Below, piece by piece: positions 7,468 to 16,512 of a stretch of DNA of 53,000 nt. The stretch comes from Spirochaetia bacterium. GTDB taxonomy: Bacteria; Spirochaetota; Spirochaetia; Treponematales; Breznakiellaceae. The stretch covers positions 1 through 53,000 of the forward strand of contig BNVB01000008.1 in NCBI GenBank assembly GCA_025997795.1, given 5' to 3'. Positions within the stretch are counted from its first letter, which is position 1; each line of letters opens with the position of its first letter. A program made the translations under genes and the position numbers. The notes under the pieces were generated by a model that ran no database searches, had not been told where the DNA came from, and saw nothing but the letters and a program-made list of their open reading frames with translations.

Positions 7468-7934
7468 TGTTCTGTCCACGCAGATTCAGTTTTTTCGATG
7501 TATCCAAGAATTTCCTCCGCCGGGGCGCAGCGCTCCAAAAGGCGGGCAAAACCTTCGTCACGGCAAAAAAAGGTAATCCGCTGGAGCGAGCTAAGGTGTA
7601 GTTTTGCCGAAGCGGAAACAATCAGCATAATGGCGGTAATGCTTTTGCCGTCCAGAGCGCCCCAGTCGATGGGGGTTTTAGTAAAGGCAAGAGCGGCAAA
7701 CTGGCTGGCCTCGTCTGTTATAACCGGGTTCCGCGGATGAGGCAGAGCAATGCCGTTTCCCATGGCAGTGGGCATTAGTTCCTCACGCTCCAGCACGGCC
7801 TTAAGAAGCTGTTCCTTATTTGCGGCGGGCGGAACAGCGTTTACAAGGGCCGCCAGCGCTTCTTTGGGTTGTCGTCCCGGTAAATCGTAATAAATTCCCC
7901 CCTGTCTAAGCAGGGCAGAAAGTTCCTTAGCCAT
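7464..7934 (-). CDS. PTS EIIA component, PtsN/fructose type
   Basis: 156 residues. The phospho-accepting His is H66 in MGNGIALPHPRNP, the EIIA-Ntr/fructose signature, and the IDWGALDGKSITAIMLIVS strand region also fits. In many proteobacteria rpoN, hpf and ptsN form one operon; here the EIIA gene is adjacent but convergent, and it instead overlaps the end of the 669-residue gene upstream by 8 bp. CAGGAG 7 nt before ATG 7934 marks the start, which sits inside the upstream stop region and suggests translational coupling. No EIIB or EIIC is nearby, so a regulatory role is more likely than sugar transport. Confidence 0.85.
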   Translation of the reverse strand: MAKELSALLRQGGIYYDLPGRQPKEALAALVNAVPPAANKEQLLKAVLEREELMPTAMGNGIALPHPRNPVITDEASQFAALAFTKTPIDWGALDGKSITAIMLIVSASAKLHLSSLQRITFFCRDEGFARLLERCAPAEEILGYIEKTESAWTEH

Positions 7935-9936
7935 GGCTGTCTCCTGTGGGAAAGCGCAGTTCGGTTGTCCGTCCGGGGTTTTGGTTTCCCGCATCACCCT
8001 GAATTGCCCGGTTGCAGGAATCAATGTCAAAACCTTCGGGGTCGTAATCCCGGCCCAGTTCGCTTTGGACAAGGCGGCGTTCACGATCGCTGCCCCGTTC
8101 CAGAGCAGAGATAAAACGGCGAAACCGCAGGGGGCCGTCGATAAAACGGGGCGGCGCGGCGCCGGCGCCGGCCACACAGCTAATCCCCTCGCCGGGTTTT
8201 GCCTGGTACCATGAAAGGATGATCACCTTAACGGTCCACTTGGCGCCTATCTCGCAGGTAAATTCACTTAAACCCCGGCTGCTTAATTCACCAATGGTTT
8301 TACTTTCGCTTACCTCAAAGTTAAGTTCCTCGTTCTCCCAGTTAAAGACCGATTTGATAAGTTCCGCCAGTTTGTCCAGGGTACAGGAGTCGGGAAGTAC
8401 CAGACGGCGCCAGACGTCAGTCCCCCCAAGACTAATCTGAATAAGCCGCCAGGAAGTTTTTTCGCCCGCCCCGGTTTTTTGCCAAAGGCCGATGTTGTTT
8501 CTGCGAAAGTTATCCTGCGCTTCGGTAATAAGATCCCGTACATCTTCGTAGGTTTCTATCATGCTGTCCACCGAATTGTCCATGGCTTCAAGTTCGGCCT
8601 GGAGCGGCGCTTCGCCGGTATCCAAATCTTCCAGGATCCCCGCGGCGTGTCCGGCAATTTGGGAAAGAACGATAAAGGTATGCCGGGGCAGCCAGGAAGG
8701 ATCCATCCCGCTTTTTTGGAGTTTTCCCGCCAGTTCCACCACGGCGGTATGAAGTTCCCCCACCCGCTGGCGTATGGGACCCATGGCGTTATCGGTAAAG
8801 CGGGAATAATCTTCTGTAAATTCCTTAAGGACCTCAAGGACATAATCTGCCAGGTATTCCCGGTCCCGCCCTTCAAGAACCGCCGAAGCGGGAATAATCC
8901 GGTCGATGATTTGGTTTACCTCGTCCTCGCCCCGGTAGAGAGCATCCCGTACAAAGGACTGCACTACATATTCGGAAACAGGCACTCCCCGGCGGTATAG
9001 AATTTCTTCTATTACGGTTCTGTCCGGCAGGGTCCTCATTCCCTCCAGGTCTTTGCGGTCAGGAATGTCTTTACCGGCATACCAGAACCGGGTTTCGATG
9101 CCATAGGGAACGGTTTCAATATGATCCGTTACATCATACAAAAAATCTTCCAGCGTCATGGCAGGAAGGCGGCGCATCCGTTCCCCGCCAAACCAGCAGG
9201 CATAGGCAATTTGTTCCTCTGTAGAAGAACCCGGTCCCACGCGGGCAAAAGAATCGCGGAAACCCTCTTCCGCCGCCGCCGCCCAGGTATCCAGTTCCTT
9301 CTGCGCCCAGGCCTTTGCCTCTACCCGTTCCAGGGAAAAAATTCCCTCTTTCCAGTTAATGGTAGACACGGCAAACATATCCCCCGGCACAAAAGACGAT
9401 TCACGGTAAACGTTCCGCATATCCAGGGTCTGAATGGAAACTTCCGGCGGGTCCTCATAAAGGTCGCTGTTAAAGGCCGCTTCGTTTTCCGGATTATCCC
9501 GGGCCACATACTGGGGGGCATATTCTTCGCCAAAGAGCGTATAAAAGGGATAAAAATCCTCCGGCGGACTTTCTGTGGTGGTATAGGCAATATCTTTTCC
9601 TTTCCAGCGGAACAGGTATTCCTGGGGAAACAAAACCGGATTGGCAAAGGGAAGACAGCGGTGGCCGGGAATAAGAATACCGTTGGCAATTTCCAGCCGG
9701 GAAGGTTTTATGACAAACCGGGCTCGTTCAAAAGCCCCCCGCCGGGAGATGTATCGTTTTGCTTCCAGCGGAAAAGCAATGTGCCGGGTTTCCATAAACG
9801 AGGCAATTTCCGCGCTTAAGCGGTTATTCCGCTTTGGCTCCACCATTCTAATAAAGGCAGAAAGATCGTCCAGGGTAAAAGGTTCTGTTACATTTTCGAG
9901 AAAGTCGTAAAGGGCGTCTTCCTGATTGATTGTCAT
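7927..9936 (-). CDS. Large protein with C-terminal pRiA4b ORF-3-like domain
   Basis: 669 residues, soluble and acidic. The first 480 residues match nothing I recognise. The last 190 resemble the plasmid pRiA4b ORF-3 / IS1096 TnpR-like fold: a core like LIQISLGGTDVWRRLVLPDS, then LIKSVFNWENEELNFEV, a Cys-Val-Ala-Gly segment and LGRDYDPEGFDID near the end. The YDFGD-type motif of the family is replaced (FTCEIGAKWTVKV), so this is a divergent copy. It is third in a minus-strand set (LRR protein, lipoprotein, this gene, EIIA). No clear ribosome site precedes ATG 9936; a CATAGT hexamer lies 8 nt upstream. Confidence 0.7.
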   Translation of the reverse strand: MTINQEDALYDFLENVTEPFTLDDLSAFIRMVEPKRNNRLSAEIASFMETRHIAFPLEAKRYISRRGAFERARFVIKPSRLEIANGILIPGHRCLPFANPVLFPQEYLFRWKGKDIAYTTTESPPEDFYPFYTLFGEEYAPQYVARDNPENEAAFNSDLYEDPPEVSIQTLDMRNVYRESSFVPGDMFAVSTINWKEGIFSLERVEAKAWAQKELDTWAAAAEEGFRDSFARVGPGSSTEEQIAYACWFGGERMRRLPAMTLEDFLYDVTDHIETVPYGIETRFWYAGKDIPDRKDLEGMRTLPDRTVIEEILYRRGVPVSEYVVQSFVRDALYRGEDEVNQIIDRIIPASAVLEGRDREYLADYVLEVLKEFTEDYSRFTDNAMGPIRQRVGELHTAVVELAGKLQKSGMDPSWLPRHTFIVLSQIAGHAAGILEDLDTGEAPLQAELEAMDNSVDSMIETYEDVRDLITEAQDNFRRNNIGLWQKTGAGEKTSWRLIQISLGGTDVWRRLVLPDSCTLDKLAELIKSVFNWENEELNFEVSESKTIGELSSRGLSEFTCEIGAKWTVKVIILSWYQAKPGEGISCVAGAGAAPPRFIDGPLRFRRFISALERGSDRERRLVQSELGRDYDPEGFDIDSCNRAIQGDAGNQNPGRTTELRFPTGDSHG

Positions 9937-9975
9937 TAACTACTACTATGACCCGAAACGGAGAATTTCGCAAGA

Positions 9976-10001
9976 AGCATTTTGCAAAGAGCATTTTGCA
10001 A
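9976..10001. repeat. Short direct repeat AGCATTTTGCAA x2
   Basis: Two identical 12-bp copies at 9976-9987 and 9990-10001, one and a third helical turns apart, in the 80-bp gap upstream of the 669-residue gene. They may be a tandem binding site for a regulator or a replication-slippage product. Confidence 0.4.
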
Positions 10002-10016
10002 GGATCAAACCAGCGC

Positions 10017-10619
10017 TTAATTGCCTTCCGGGGCCTGGTAAGGAAGCAGAGCGGGAAGCGAAATATTCTGGATTTGGCCAGAAAGGCCAGAAAACCTATC
10101 GATAAAGAGCGCTACGAGGATGTCCTCTTCTTCTTTTGTTACTTCGCCGGGAAAGAGGGCTACAATGGTCCAGATATCCGTTGTTACCGCCGCGAGGCGG
10201 CTTATTCCTTCGATTTTTTGCAGTACCACATACGTCGACTGACTGCCCCGCCGTTCCCAGCCTTCGTAGTAGAGGAATTCCCTGGTAAGCCAAACCTGCA
10301 CGGTGGAATTTTTGCCGGGGATACGGTATTGCCCGGTAAAGGCGGAAAGCGCGTTTCCTCCAAAACCGGGTATGCCCGCGGTCCAGTAGTTGCCCTGTTC
10401 CAGCACCAGCCTGGAAGCGGCGGAATTTTCCGCAGTTCCCCCAGCAGCAGCCTCTGTTCCCGAATCCGCTGTTTCCCGCAGGGCGGTAATGGCGTTTTCC
10501 TCCATTTTTACGGCGGAGTCCGCCAGCCTGGAATTACAGGAAACGCAGAAAACCCAAACCAGGGCAAAACCCGTTATAACTGTTATTCGGGGCATACCGG
10601 TTTTCTGTTTTGTCTGCAT
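10017..10619 (-). CDS. Hypothetical lipoprotein
   Basis: 200 residues. An N-terminal signal (ITVITGFALVWVFCVSC) ends in a spirochaete-style lipobox with the lipidated Cys near residue 28, followed by a low-complexity Ala/Glu/Thr stretch. The mature part (QYRIPGKNSTVQVWLTREFLYYEGWE, then TTDIWTIVALFPGEVTKEEEDI) belongs to no family I recognise. AAGGA precedes ATG 10619 and the gene starts 2 bp after the stop of the LRR gene, so the two are an operon. Predicted to sit in the periplasm or on the outer membrane. Confidence 0.7.
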   Translation of the reverse strand: MQTKQKTGMPRITVITGFALVWVFCVSCNSRLADSAVKMEENAITALRETADSGTEAAAGGTAENSAASRLVLEQGNYWTAGIPGFGGNALSAFTGQYRIPGKNSTVQVWLTREFLYYEGWERRGSQSTYVVLQKIEGISRLAAVTTDIWTIVALFPGEVTKEEEDILVALFIDRFSGLSGQIQNISLPALLPYQAPEGN

Positions 10620-10621
10620 GG

Positions 10622-11191
10622 CTAATCCTTCCAGGTAATAGCTTGGGGTGGAACACCCATAAAGGGGTTCTGCCCCAGGGTGGTCCGCCGGGATAGACTG
10701 AGTTTTTGTATGGCGGCACAGCCGGAAAAAGCCCGGGAACCCAGGCTGCGAAGCGTACCGGGAAGATCCATTTCTTTAAGGCTGCGGCAGTTAAAAAAGG
10801 CCCCGTCTTCTATGGAACGGAGGCTCCGGGGTATGTTGATGGTTTCCAGCATAAAACAGTTAAAAAAGACCCTCCGGCCCAGGGTGCTAAGCGTATTGGG
10901 CAGGCGGACGGTTTTAAGGAACGAACAGCCCATAAAGGCCCGTTCGTCAATAAAACCTACTCCCATGGGGATTATCACCGAATTAACCGGGACTCCCGCA
11001 AAGGCCCGCGGACCAATACGGTCGATGCCCAAACGGGGGGGAATAACCACATCGGTCTCATGTCCCCGGTACTTAACAAGAACCTTGTTTTCCACCACAT
11101 AATCCGGGTAATCCGGATTATCCGGTTTTGCCTGGGCCGCCAGAACGGTCATGCCCAGAATCAGCATTATTACCACCGGAAACCTTTGCAT
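10622..11191 (-). CDS. Exported leucine-rich-repeat protein, BspA-like
   Basis: 189 residues. A signal peptide (VVIMLILGMTVLAAQA) precedes about five repeats of the LRR_5/BspA pattern, such as IGPRAFAGVPVNSVIIP, IDERAFMGCSFLKTVRLP, LGRRVFFNCFMLETINIP and IEDGAFFNCRSLKEMDLP. Family members in treponemes and Bacteroidetes are surface or periplasmic adhesion proteins. ATG 11191 has no ribosome site, but a strong promoter ends 6 bp before it, so translation is predicted to be leaderless. Divergent from the gene at 11242, with overlapping promoters. Confidence 0.85.
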   Translation of the reverse strand: MQRFPVVIMLILGMTVLAAQAKPDNPDYPDYVVENKVLVKYRGHETDVVIPPRLGIDRIGPRAFAGVPVNSVIIPMGVGFIDERAFMGCSFLKTVRLPNTLSTLGRRVFFNCFMLETINIPRSLRSIEDGAFFNCRSLKEMDLPGTLRSLGSRAFSGCAAIQKLSLSRRTTLGQNPFMGVPPQAITWKD

Positions 11192-11197
11192 AACTTT

Positions 11198-11226
11198 AGT
11201 ATACCATGGATAAAAGGTTAAAACAA
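11198..11226 (-). promoter_or_regulatory. Leaderless promoter of the LRR operon
   Basis: On the minus strand, TTGTTT (11226-11221), 17 bp, then TATACT (11203-11198), and 6 bp to ATG 11191. The transcription start is expected on the A of the start codon. The opposing gene's TATACT (11230-11235) lies immediately beyond, so the two polymerases would compete. Confidence 0.65.
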
Positions 11227-11229
11227 TGT

Positions 11230-11235
11230 TATACT
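11230..11235 (+). promoter_or_regulatory. -10 hexamer of the gene at 11242
   Basis: Extended -10 TGTTATACT with TATACT at 11230-11235 and 6 bp to ATG 11242. The -35 region is weak (TGGATA, about 18 bp upstream). There is no Shine-Dalgarno sequence before the start. Confidence 0.55.
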
Positions 11236-11241
11236 GTCGTT

Positions 11242-13131
11242 ATGCCACAGAAGACGGATCTGTACTCAGTCCTGTACTCTTTTGCCAGAAAGAATGAATC
11301 TCCTGTTATAGAAATGGGGGTTTTTATTCCCTTTCTGGAAAAATACGCAAAACGAATTTATGGGGAAAAACCCGAATGGACCCGGTGGATAGAAGAAACC
11401 GGAACTAAAGTATGGACCGAGGCAAATCACCTGGAGGAAGAGGGCAAAATCATTATTACCGGCGGCGACATGAACAGGGTACAGCTCTGTTATTACTATG
11501 CTGAACAGATAAAAGAGGCCTACCGGAATGCCGACGAAGATTCGATTATGCCCTTCCCTGACGAAGAATCCCTTAAAATCACCATTCCCCCGGAACAGCT
11601 TAAGCCTTTGGATATTAGGATGGATCTTCCCCGTTATCTGGAAGAACCCCAAGAGGAAATGGTGCCCATCATCAAGCTGGTTTTTGCCAATGACCGCGGC
11701 AGCGCCCTGGTTATTGCTCCCATGATACCCCTAACCCTGCTGGAATTTTCCCTTCTTAAAGTACGGAACTATTTACTCCGGCATGGCAACAAAGAGTATA
11801 TCCAGCACAAACTGGCCCCCCAATTTACCGGCAGGGAAGAACACCTGCGGGAAATTCTTGATCAAATTATGATACGCCCCAGCGACTGTTTGAACGATCT
11901 TAAAAATGGCAGGGAAGTTTCGTTTTATTTTTGGGCCAGCTTCTGCAATCTGGTACGGATAGATCTTAACCAAAAAAACGAATTGCTGCCGGAAGAAATT
12001 GGCGCTATCCAGGCTGTTTCTATTATTGAAGTGTGCAGCAGTTTTTTCAAAAACCGGACCACCAAGACAAAAGAAATAGAACTGGCCTTTAAAAACTTTG
12101 AGCTTGAACTGGAAAAACCTCCCTATTATTTTTCCCGGGATGCCATTACCCGGTTTAAGGATAACAAGGGTGTTCCCCTATTGGGCCAGTATACCCAGGC
12201 GGGACTTGATGCTTATATCAAAAAGCGGGTTACCGAACCTGTGACTCCCAATGAACTGCCGGACCTGCTTTACTTTTACACCGACGACGGCGCTTCCTGG
12301 CTCGTAAAAAAAACAAAACTGCTGTCCCTCTGTGTCCGGCTTCTTGCCGAAGCCCGGCTGATTATAATCAAGATTATTTCCAAACGCTGGAAAAAACTGC
12401 TTAAGGATTTTCGGCGGGAAAATGCCATGGATGACGACCGGGAATTTGAGCGCCTTATCGCCTCTTATGTGGATGAATACGCGCCGGTACTCAAGGCCCT
12501 TCTTGGCGACAGGAAACTCTACCTGGTTCACGAAGAAATGAAAAATTCCAAACGGAGCATTCCCGAATCGTCCCGGCTCTTTGACCGGGATGAACTGCTT
12601 CCCCTGCGGGTACTGCTTCTCTTAAAGCGCAGGCAGCTTTTAAGCGACACAAAACTGCTTATGCCCTTTTGGTACACGCTGCCCATCATAAGCCAGCTTG
12701 CTGCTTTTTTTATGAATCTCTGGAAGAAAAAAAAGGTAACCCGGGACGAAAAGGAAGTTTACAAAGAAAAAGAAGACCCCATGCGGGAACGTCTGCGGAA
12801 TACAGCCCTGGAAGCAAAGGTCCATCTTGTTCCAGAAAACCAGACATTGGACAGTTATCTGGACGAACTAAGTTCCCGGTGGCGAAAACTGCTTAACAAA
12901 CAAGCCTGGGATAACCTGGTGGAAGATGTCAATTCCCTTATCCGGGACAGACTGCGGAACATCCTGCGGATTCAAAAACACAATACCGTTAACCGGAGTA
13001 CGCTGGATAAATTAACCACTTCTATTATAAACAGTTCTGCGGGGCTTCAAAAGATCAGCGACCAAAAAGCCCTCTTTTTATATATCAAAGTATATTTGGT
13101 CAAATTGTTTATCAGTAAATCAGTCATGTAA
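11242..13131 (+). CDS. Conserved-looking hypothetical protein, 629 residues
   Basis: Large soluble protein rich in Lys, Glu, Leu and Arg, without signal peptide. Starts MPQKTDLYSVLYSFARKNESP. Helical segments predominate; a weak hydrophobic patch (LPIISQLAAFFMNLW, about residue 480) is followed by a strongly charged Lys/Glu stretch that may form a coiled coil. No catalytic motif is recognisable. ATG 11242 is preferred over ATG 11206 because the TATACT hexamer lies between them, 6 bp before 11242. Single-gene unit ended by the terminator at 13135. Probably a spirochaete-lineage protein; function unknown. Confidence 0.7.
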   Translation: MPQKTDLYSVLYSFARKNESPVIEMGVFIPFLEKYAKRIYGEKPEWTRWIEETGTKVWTEANHLEEEGKIIITGGDMNRVQLCYYYAEQIKEAYRNADEDSIMPFPDEESLKITIPPEQLKPLDIRMDLPRYLEEPQEEMVPIIKLVFANDRGSALVIAPMIPLTLLEFSLLKVRNYLLRHGNKEYIQHKLAPQFTGREEHLREILDQIMIRPSDCLNDLKNGREVSFYFWASFCNLVRIDLNQKNELLPEEIGAIQAVSIIEVCSSFFKNRTTKTKEIELAFKNFELELEKPPYYFSRDAITRFKDNKGVPLLGQYTQAGLDAYIKKRVTEPVTPNELPDLLYFYTDDGASWLVKKTKLLSLCVRLLAEARLIIIKIISKRWKKLLKDFRRENAMDDDREFERLIASYVDEYAPVLKALLGDRKLYLVHEEMKNSKRSIPESSRLFDRDELLPLRVLLLLKRRQLLSDTKLLMPFWYTLPIISQLAAFFMNLWKKKKVTRDEKEVYKEKEDPMRERLRNTALEAKVHLVPENQTLDSYLDELSSRWRKLLNKQAWDNLVEDVNSLIRDRLRNILRIQKHNTVNRSTLDKLTTSIINSSAGLQKISDQKALFLYIKVYLVKLFISKSVM

Positions 13132-13134
13132 AAC

Positions 13135-13174
13135 CGCTCCGGATAAGCCAGTTTATTAAGGCACATCCGGAGCG
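13135..13174. terminator. Bidirectional terminator hairpin
   Basis: CGCTCCGGAT (13135-13144) pairs with ATCCGGAGCG (13165-13174), a perfect 10-bp stem with a 20-nt loop, followed by an A-rich tract on the plus strand (a U tract for the minus direction is weaker). It lies between the convergent ends of the 11242 gene and ssb. Confidence 0.7.
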
Positions 13175-13190
13175 CTTAAACAAAAAAATG

Positions 13191-13694
13191 TTAGAAGCTT
13201 ACCGCCTCCAGTTCCCGTTCAGTTTCCACTGAAACTCCAATTTCCTGCGGGAACCCGGTTTCTTGCGGAAACCTTTCAAAATCGCCGCCTCCCAGGGGAG
13301 TATCCATCGCTGAACCGGCCAGTTCTTCGGCAAGTTTGGGTTCTTCTGCCGCTGCTTCGTTTTTCTTAAAGTCCGGCCGGAATTCCACATGCTCCGCCAC
13401 AATGGTTACCTTGGAATGGGACTTTCCATCGTTACCGTTCCACCGGTCCTGTTTAAGCCGGCCCACCACCCGCACACCCCTGCCCTTATGGCCCAGGTTG
13501 TAACAATTTTGGGCAAGCTTTGCCCAGGTCTCCACGTCGAAAAACCCTACTTCCTTTTCCAAGCCAGAATCTTGTTTAAAGAAACGGTTGGAGGCAAGGG
13601 TAAAGGTACAGACCGGCGTTCCCTTGGGAGTAGTCCGGCACAGGGGATCCCTGACCAGATTACCCTCAATTAAAATCGAGTTAAGGTTGTTCAT
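13191..13694 (-). CDS. ssb: Single-stranded DNA-binding protein
   Basis: 167 residues. The OB fold occupies residues 1-115: NSILIEGNLVRDPLCR, TPVCTFTLASNRFF, FFDVETWAKLAQNC and GVRVVGRLKQDRW are typical SSB strands. It is followed by a short acidic linker. The tail ends ELEAVSF and keeps acidic residues and a final Phe, but lacks the usual DDDIPF that binds partner proteins. Start ATG 13694 has GCGGAGG 6 nt upstream. It stands alone rather than with rpsF/rpsR. Confidence 0.93.
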   Translation of the reverse strand: MNNLNSILIEGNLVRDPLCRTTPKGTPVCTFTLASNRFFKQDSGLEKEVGFFDVETWAKLAQNCYNLGHKGRGVRVVGRLKQDRWNGNDGKSHSKVTIVAEHVEFRPDFKKNEAAAEEPKLAEELAGSAMDTPLGGGDFERFPQETGFPQEIGVSVETERELEAVSF

Positions 13695-13864
13695 AATGCC
13701 TCCGCATCATCAAAAATCCGGGGAGCCAACGCCCTCCGTACAGGGATCACCCCTGCGCTTATCTATATGGCAGAGAGCGTTTTGTTGCTTGTATTGGCGG
13801 GCAAATTTGCTGCTTTTTTGTATAATTTTAGGAAAATACAGGGCTGTACGGGAATTTCTGTATA

Positions 13865-16066
13865 TTATTCTTTCTCCTGGAAAAAGCCGTCTTTCCAGTT
13901 AAACCGGGAAACTCCCTGGAGTGGCTGCCCTTCCTCAACGGCCTTCATCACTTCTTTGTACAATTTCTTTTTTAGGGGAAACGATCCTTTAAAGGTTCCG
14001 CCGGAAAAGTCCAGAATAAAACGCCGGAAAGATGCTGCTTCCAAAAAGGGCCGTTTGTCGATAATCGAAAATGGCTCGCTGGGAATAACCACCGAAGATC
14101 CATCACCGTTCAGAAGGGAAAAAATTTCGTTCCGGCTGCTGCCATTGCCGCTGAATTCCTTAAAGCTGTGAAGGCCGCCTGGCCCGGTTTTAATACGGAA
14201 GAGCGGCGGCCAGGCAAAGAGGGTAACAAAAATTTCCCGGCGCTGCGGAGCCGGTATGGTTTTTTCCAGATTTTGCCGGTTATTCTCCAGGGGCGTAACA
14301 ATGGCGGCGGCCCCCAGCGCATGGGTAAAGGCGGCGGCCCAGCTGTTAAACGTATAAAGCCAGGGCCCGGCAATAAGTTTGGCCCGGCTTTTGTTTTTGG
14401 GAAACAGCGAAAAATGGCCGGGATTGTTAAGGATAAACGCACGGCAGCCCCGCTCTTCCAACGCCTCCGCCGCTTCGGCCAAAAAGGGTTCTTCTTCCTG
14501 GGGAAAGTACGGATCCAAAGCGGGGATAATGTCGCAGGGCTTAAACGGCAGGGCATTGTTTTCCATCAGGGCCCGCAGCGTTTTCCGGTTTACCGGGACG
14601 ATCACCCCTGCGGGCCGGATTGACTGCACAATGTAAAGATCCTCAATCGATGCAACAGCGGCAAAGATCCCTTCGGGGATTTCCGGTTTTCCCTGTTTTG
14701 TCCGCCCCTGTTTGGCGGTTTCCAGAGGCAGCTGCGGGGCCCGTTCCCTGCCGGGCTGCCGCCTAAAGGCCCCCAGGTCCCGGGGAATCACCGGGGGATA
14801 ACGCCTTGTCATCGCTTTGGTTTGGATTAGGTATACCGAATCCCCCGGATCAAAACCTTCGGGGATGGAGATATGGTAACCGTTCCTGCCAGCGGCTTCT
14901 ACAAAGGTAAGTTTGTGGGCCAAGCGCCGGGAATCGTCTGCCCGGTGAAGCCGCACCGAATCACCCGGCGAAAGCTTGCCGGCAAAATTGCCGCTGGCAA
15001 AGTTTGCGCCAGCACTTGCGCCGCCCGCAGTTTTTACCAGAGCCCGCCGGTCCGGTCCGGCCCCTTTTACCGTAACAATGATTCCCAAACTAATACCCGT
15101 TCCGCCGTTCTGCCCGGGCCTGAAAATGGCGTCTGCCGTTTCAGCGCCTGGCGCTGTTTCTGCGGTTTTGCCGCTTGGAAAGCCGCTAAAAAAATATTCC
15201 GTCTTGGGCCGGGCAAAATCGTTCCGTAAAATATCGCGGGCATTTTCCAGCGCATGGCGGCGTTCGTTCTCTCCGCCGCCAAGGCTGTCGATTACCTGGC
15301 GGTAGGCGGACACCACGGTACCCACATATTCGGCGCTTTTCATCCTTCCTTCGATTTTGAAAGATCGCACCCCTGCTTCGGCCAATTCCCCAATGCGGCC
15401 GATTAGGGACAAATCGCAGGGGCTAAAGTAATAACCTGTTTTGGGAGCGCTTCCATCCTGCCCGGCTTCCGTTTGGTAAAGCCGCCGGCAAGCCTGTGTA
15501 CACATTCCCCGGTTGGCGGATTTTCCGCCCAGATAACTGGAAAAAAGGCACAGCCCCGATAGACTGGCACAGAGCGCACCGTGAACAAAAACTTCCAGTT
15601 CCGTATTGGTACTTTGTTTGACAGCTTTTATTTCTTCTATAGAAAGTTCCCGGGCCAGCACCACCCGGGAGATGCCATGTTTTGAAAGGGCATTGGCTCC
15701 CCGGGCGGAAGCGATGTTCATCTGGGTGGAGGCGTGAATCTTAAGGCCCGGAAATTCTTTGGCCATAACAAGAATGCCAAAATCCTGAACGATAATACCA
15801 TCTGGTCCCAGGGCGGCAAGGTATTTTAAAAGTTGATAAACCCGGTCCGCTTCCCGCTGTTCAAAAACGGTGTTTACCGTTACATACACCCTGCGGCCCA
15901 TGCGGTGCAGAGACCGCAGGGCTCCTTCAAACTGGGAATAGGCAAAGTTGGCGCTCCGCATCCGGGCGTTAAAGGATTTAAGCCCCAGGTAAACCGCATC
16001 GGCCCCGCAGGCAATTGCCGCATCCAGGGCTTCAGGCGATCCGGCGGGAGCCAATAATTCTACCAT
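13865..16066 (-). CDS. Peptidase U32 family protein
   Basis: 733 residues. The N-terminal barrel has VELLAPAGSPEALDAAIACGADAVYLG, LKIHASTQMN and the U32 core EVFVHGALCASLSGLCLFSSYLGGKSANRG with MCTQACRRLY, which supplies the conserved Cys cluster. The second half is a variable extension with LFAWPPLFR and VVIPSEPFSI segments. Relatives include the collagenase PrtC and RlhA, which hydroxylates 23S rRNA C2501; Cys residues that would bind an iron-sulfur cluster favour an RNA hydroxylase-like role over proteolysis, but this is inference. Either ATG 16072 or 16066 could be used; neither has a ribosome site, and TATAGA lies 5 nt before ATG 16066. Confidence 0.85.
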   Translation of the reverse strand: MVELLAPAGSPEALDAAIACGADAVYLGLKSFNARMRSANFAYSQFEGALRSLHRMGRRVYVTVNTVFEQREADRVYQLLKYLAALGPDGIIVQDFGILVMAKEFPGLKIHASTQMNIASARGANALSKHGISRVVLARELSIEEIKAVKQSTNTELEVFVHGALCASLSGLCLFSSYLGGKSANRGMCTQACRRLYQTEAGQDGSAPKTGYYFSPCDLSLIGRIGELAEAGVRSFKIEGRMKSAEYVGTVVSAYRQVIDSLGGGENERRHALENARDILRNDFARPKTEYFFSGFPSGKTAETAPGAETADAIFRPGQNGGTGISLGIIVTVKGAGPDRRALVKTAGGASAGANFASGNFAGKLSPGDSVRLHRADDSRRLAHKLTFVEAAGRNGYHISIPEGFDPGDSVYLIQTKAMTRRYPPVIPRDLGAFRRQPGRERAPQLPLETAKQGRTKQGKPEIPEGIFAAVASIEDLYIVQSIRPAGVIVPVNRKTLRALMENNALPFKPCDIIPALDPYFPQEEEPFLAEAAEALEERGCRAFILNNPGHFSLFPKNKSRAKLIAGPWLYTFNSWAAAFTHALGAAAIVTPLENNRQNLEKTIPAPQRREIFVTLFAWPPLFRIKTGPGGLHSFKEFSGNGSSRNEIFSLLNGDGSSVVIPSEPFSIIDKRPFLEAASFRRFILDFSGGTFKGSFPLKKKLYKEVMKAVEEGQPLQGVSRFNWKDGFFQEKE

Positions 16067-16138
16067 AGTCATCTATAGTACTGCGAAAAGACCGCCGGAG
16101 TCCACTGCGCAATGCTGCGACACCACTGTGACCAACAC

Positions 16139-16166
16139 TTGGTTTTTTTTTGTTTTCTGCTATACT
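16139..16166 (+). promoter_or_regulatory. Leaderless promoter of thioredoxin
   Basis: TTGGTT (16139-16144), a 16-bp T-rich spacer, TATACT (16161-16166), then 6 bp to ATG 16173. No ribosome site is possible within such a leader. Confidence 0.65.
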
Positions 16167-16172
16167 GATTAT

Positions 16173-16496
16173 ATGAGTAACGAAATAACCATTACCGGCG
16201 CAAATTTTGACGCCGAAGTACTTAATGCTTCCATTCCGGTACTGCTGGATTTTTGGGCTTCCTGGTGCCGGCCCTGTAAAACAATCGCTCCCTTTATCGA
16301 GCAGATTGCGGATGAATACTCGGGCAGGCTCAAGGTGGGAAAGATCAACGTTGATGAAGAAGGGGATCTTGCCATGAAACACAATGTTGCTTCCATACCC
16401 ACCCTGGCGATTTATAAAAACGGCTCATTGGCCTATTGCCAGCCCGGAGCGCTGCCCAAAAACGAGATAGAAACCCTGGTCAACAAGTACCTGTAA
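16173..16496 (+). CDS. trxA: Thioredoxin
   Basis: 107 residues, a single thioredoxin domain. The redox centre is WCRPC (C32, C35), with Arg instead of the usual Gly, and the cis-Pro is P76 in SIPTLAIY. It reduces protein disulfides in the cytosol; there is no signal peptide. ATG 16173 follows the -10 hexamer by 6 bp, so the mRNA is predicted to be leaderless. It stands alone, divergent from the U32 gene and convergent with the lipoprotein gene downstream. Confidence 0.93.
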   Translation: MSNEITITGANFDAEVLNASIPVLLDFWASWCRPCKTIAPFIEQIADEYSGRLKVGKINVDEEGDLAMKHNVASIPTLAIYKNGSLAYCQPGALPKNEIETLVNKYL

Positions 16497-16512
16497 TTAT
16501 CCGCTCAGGCGA

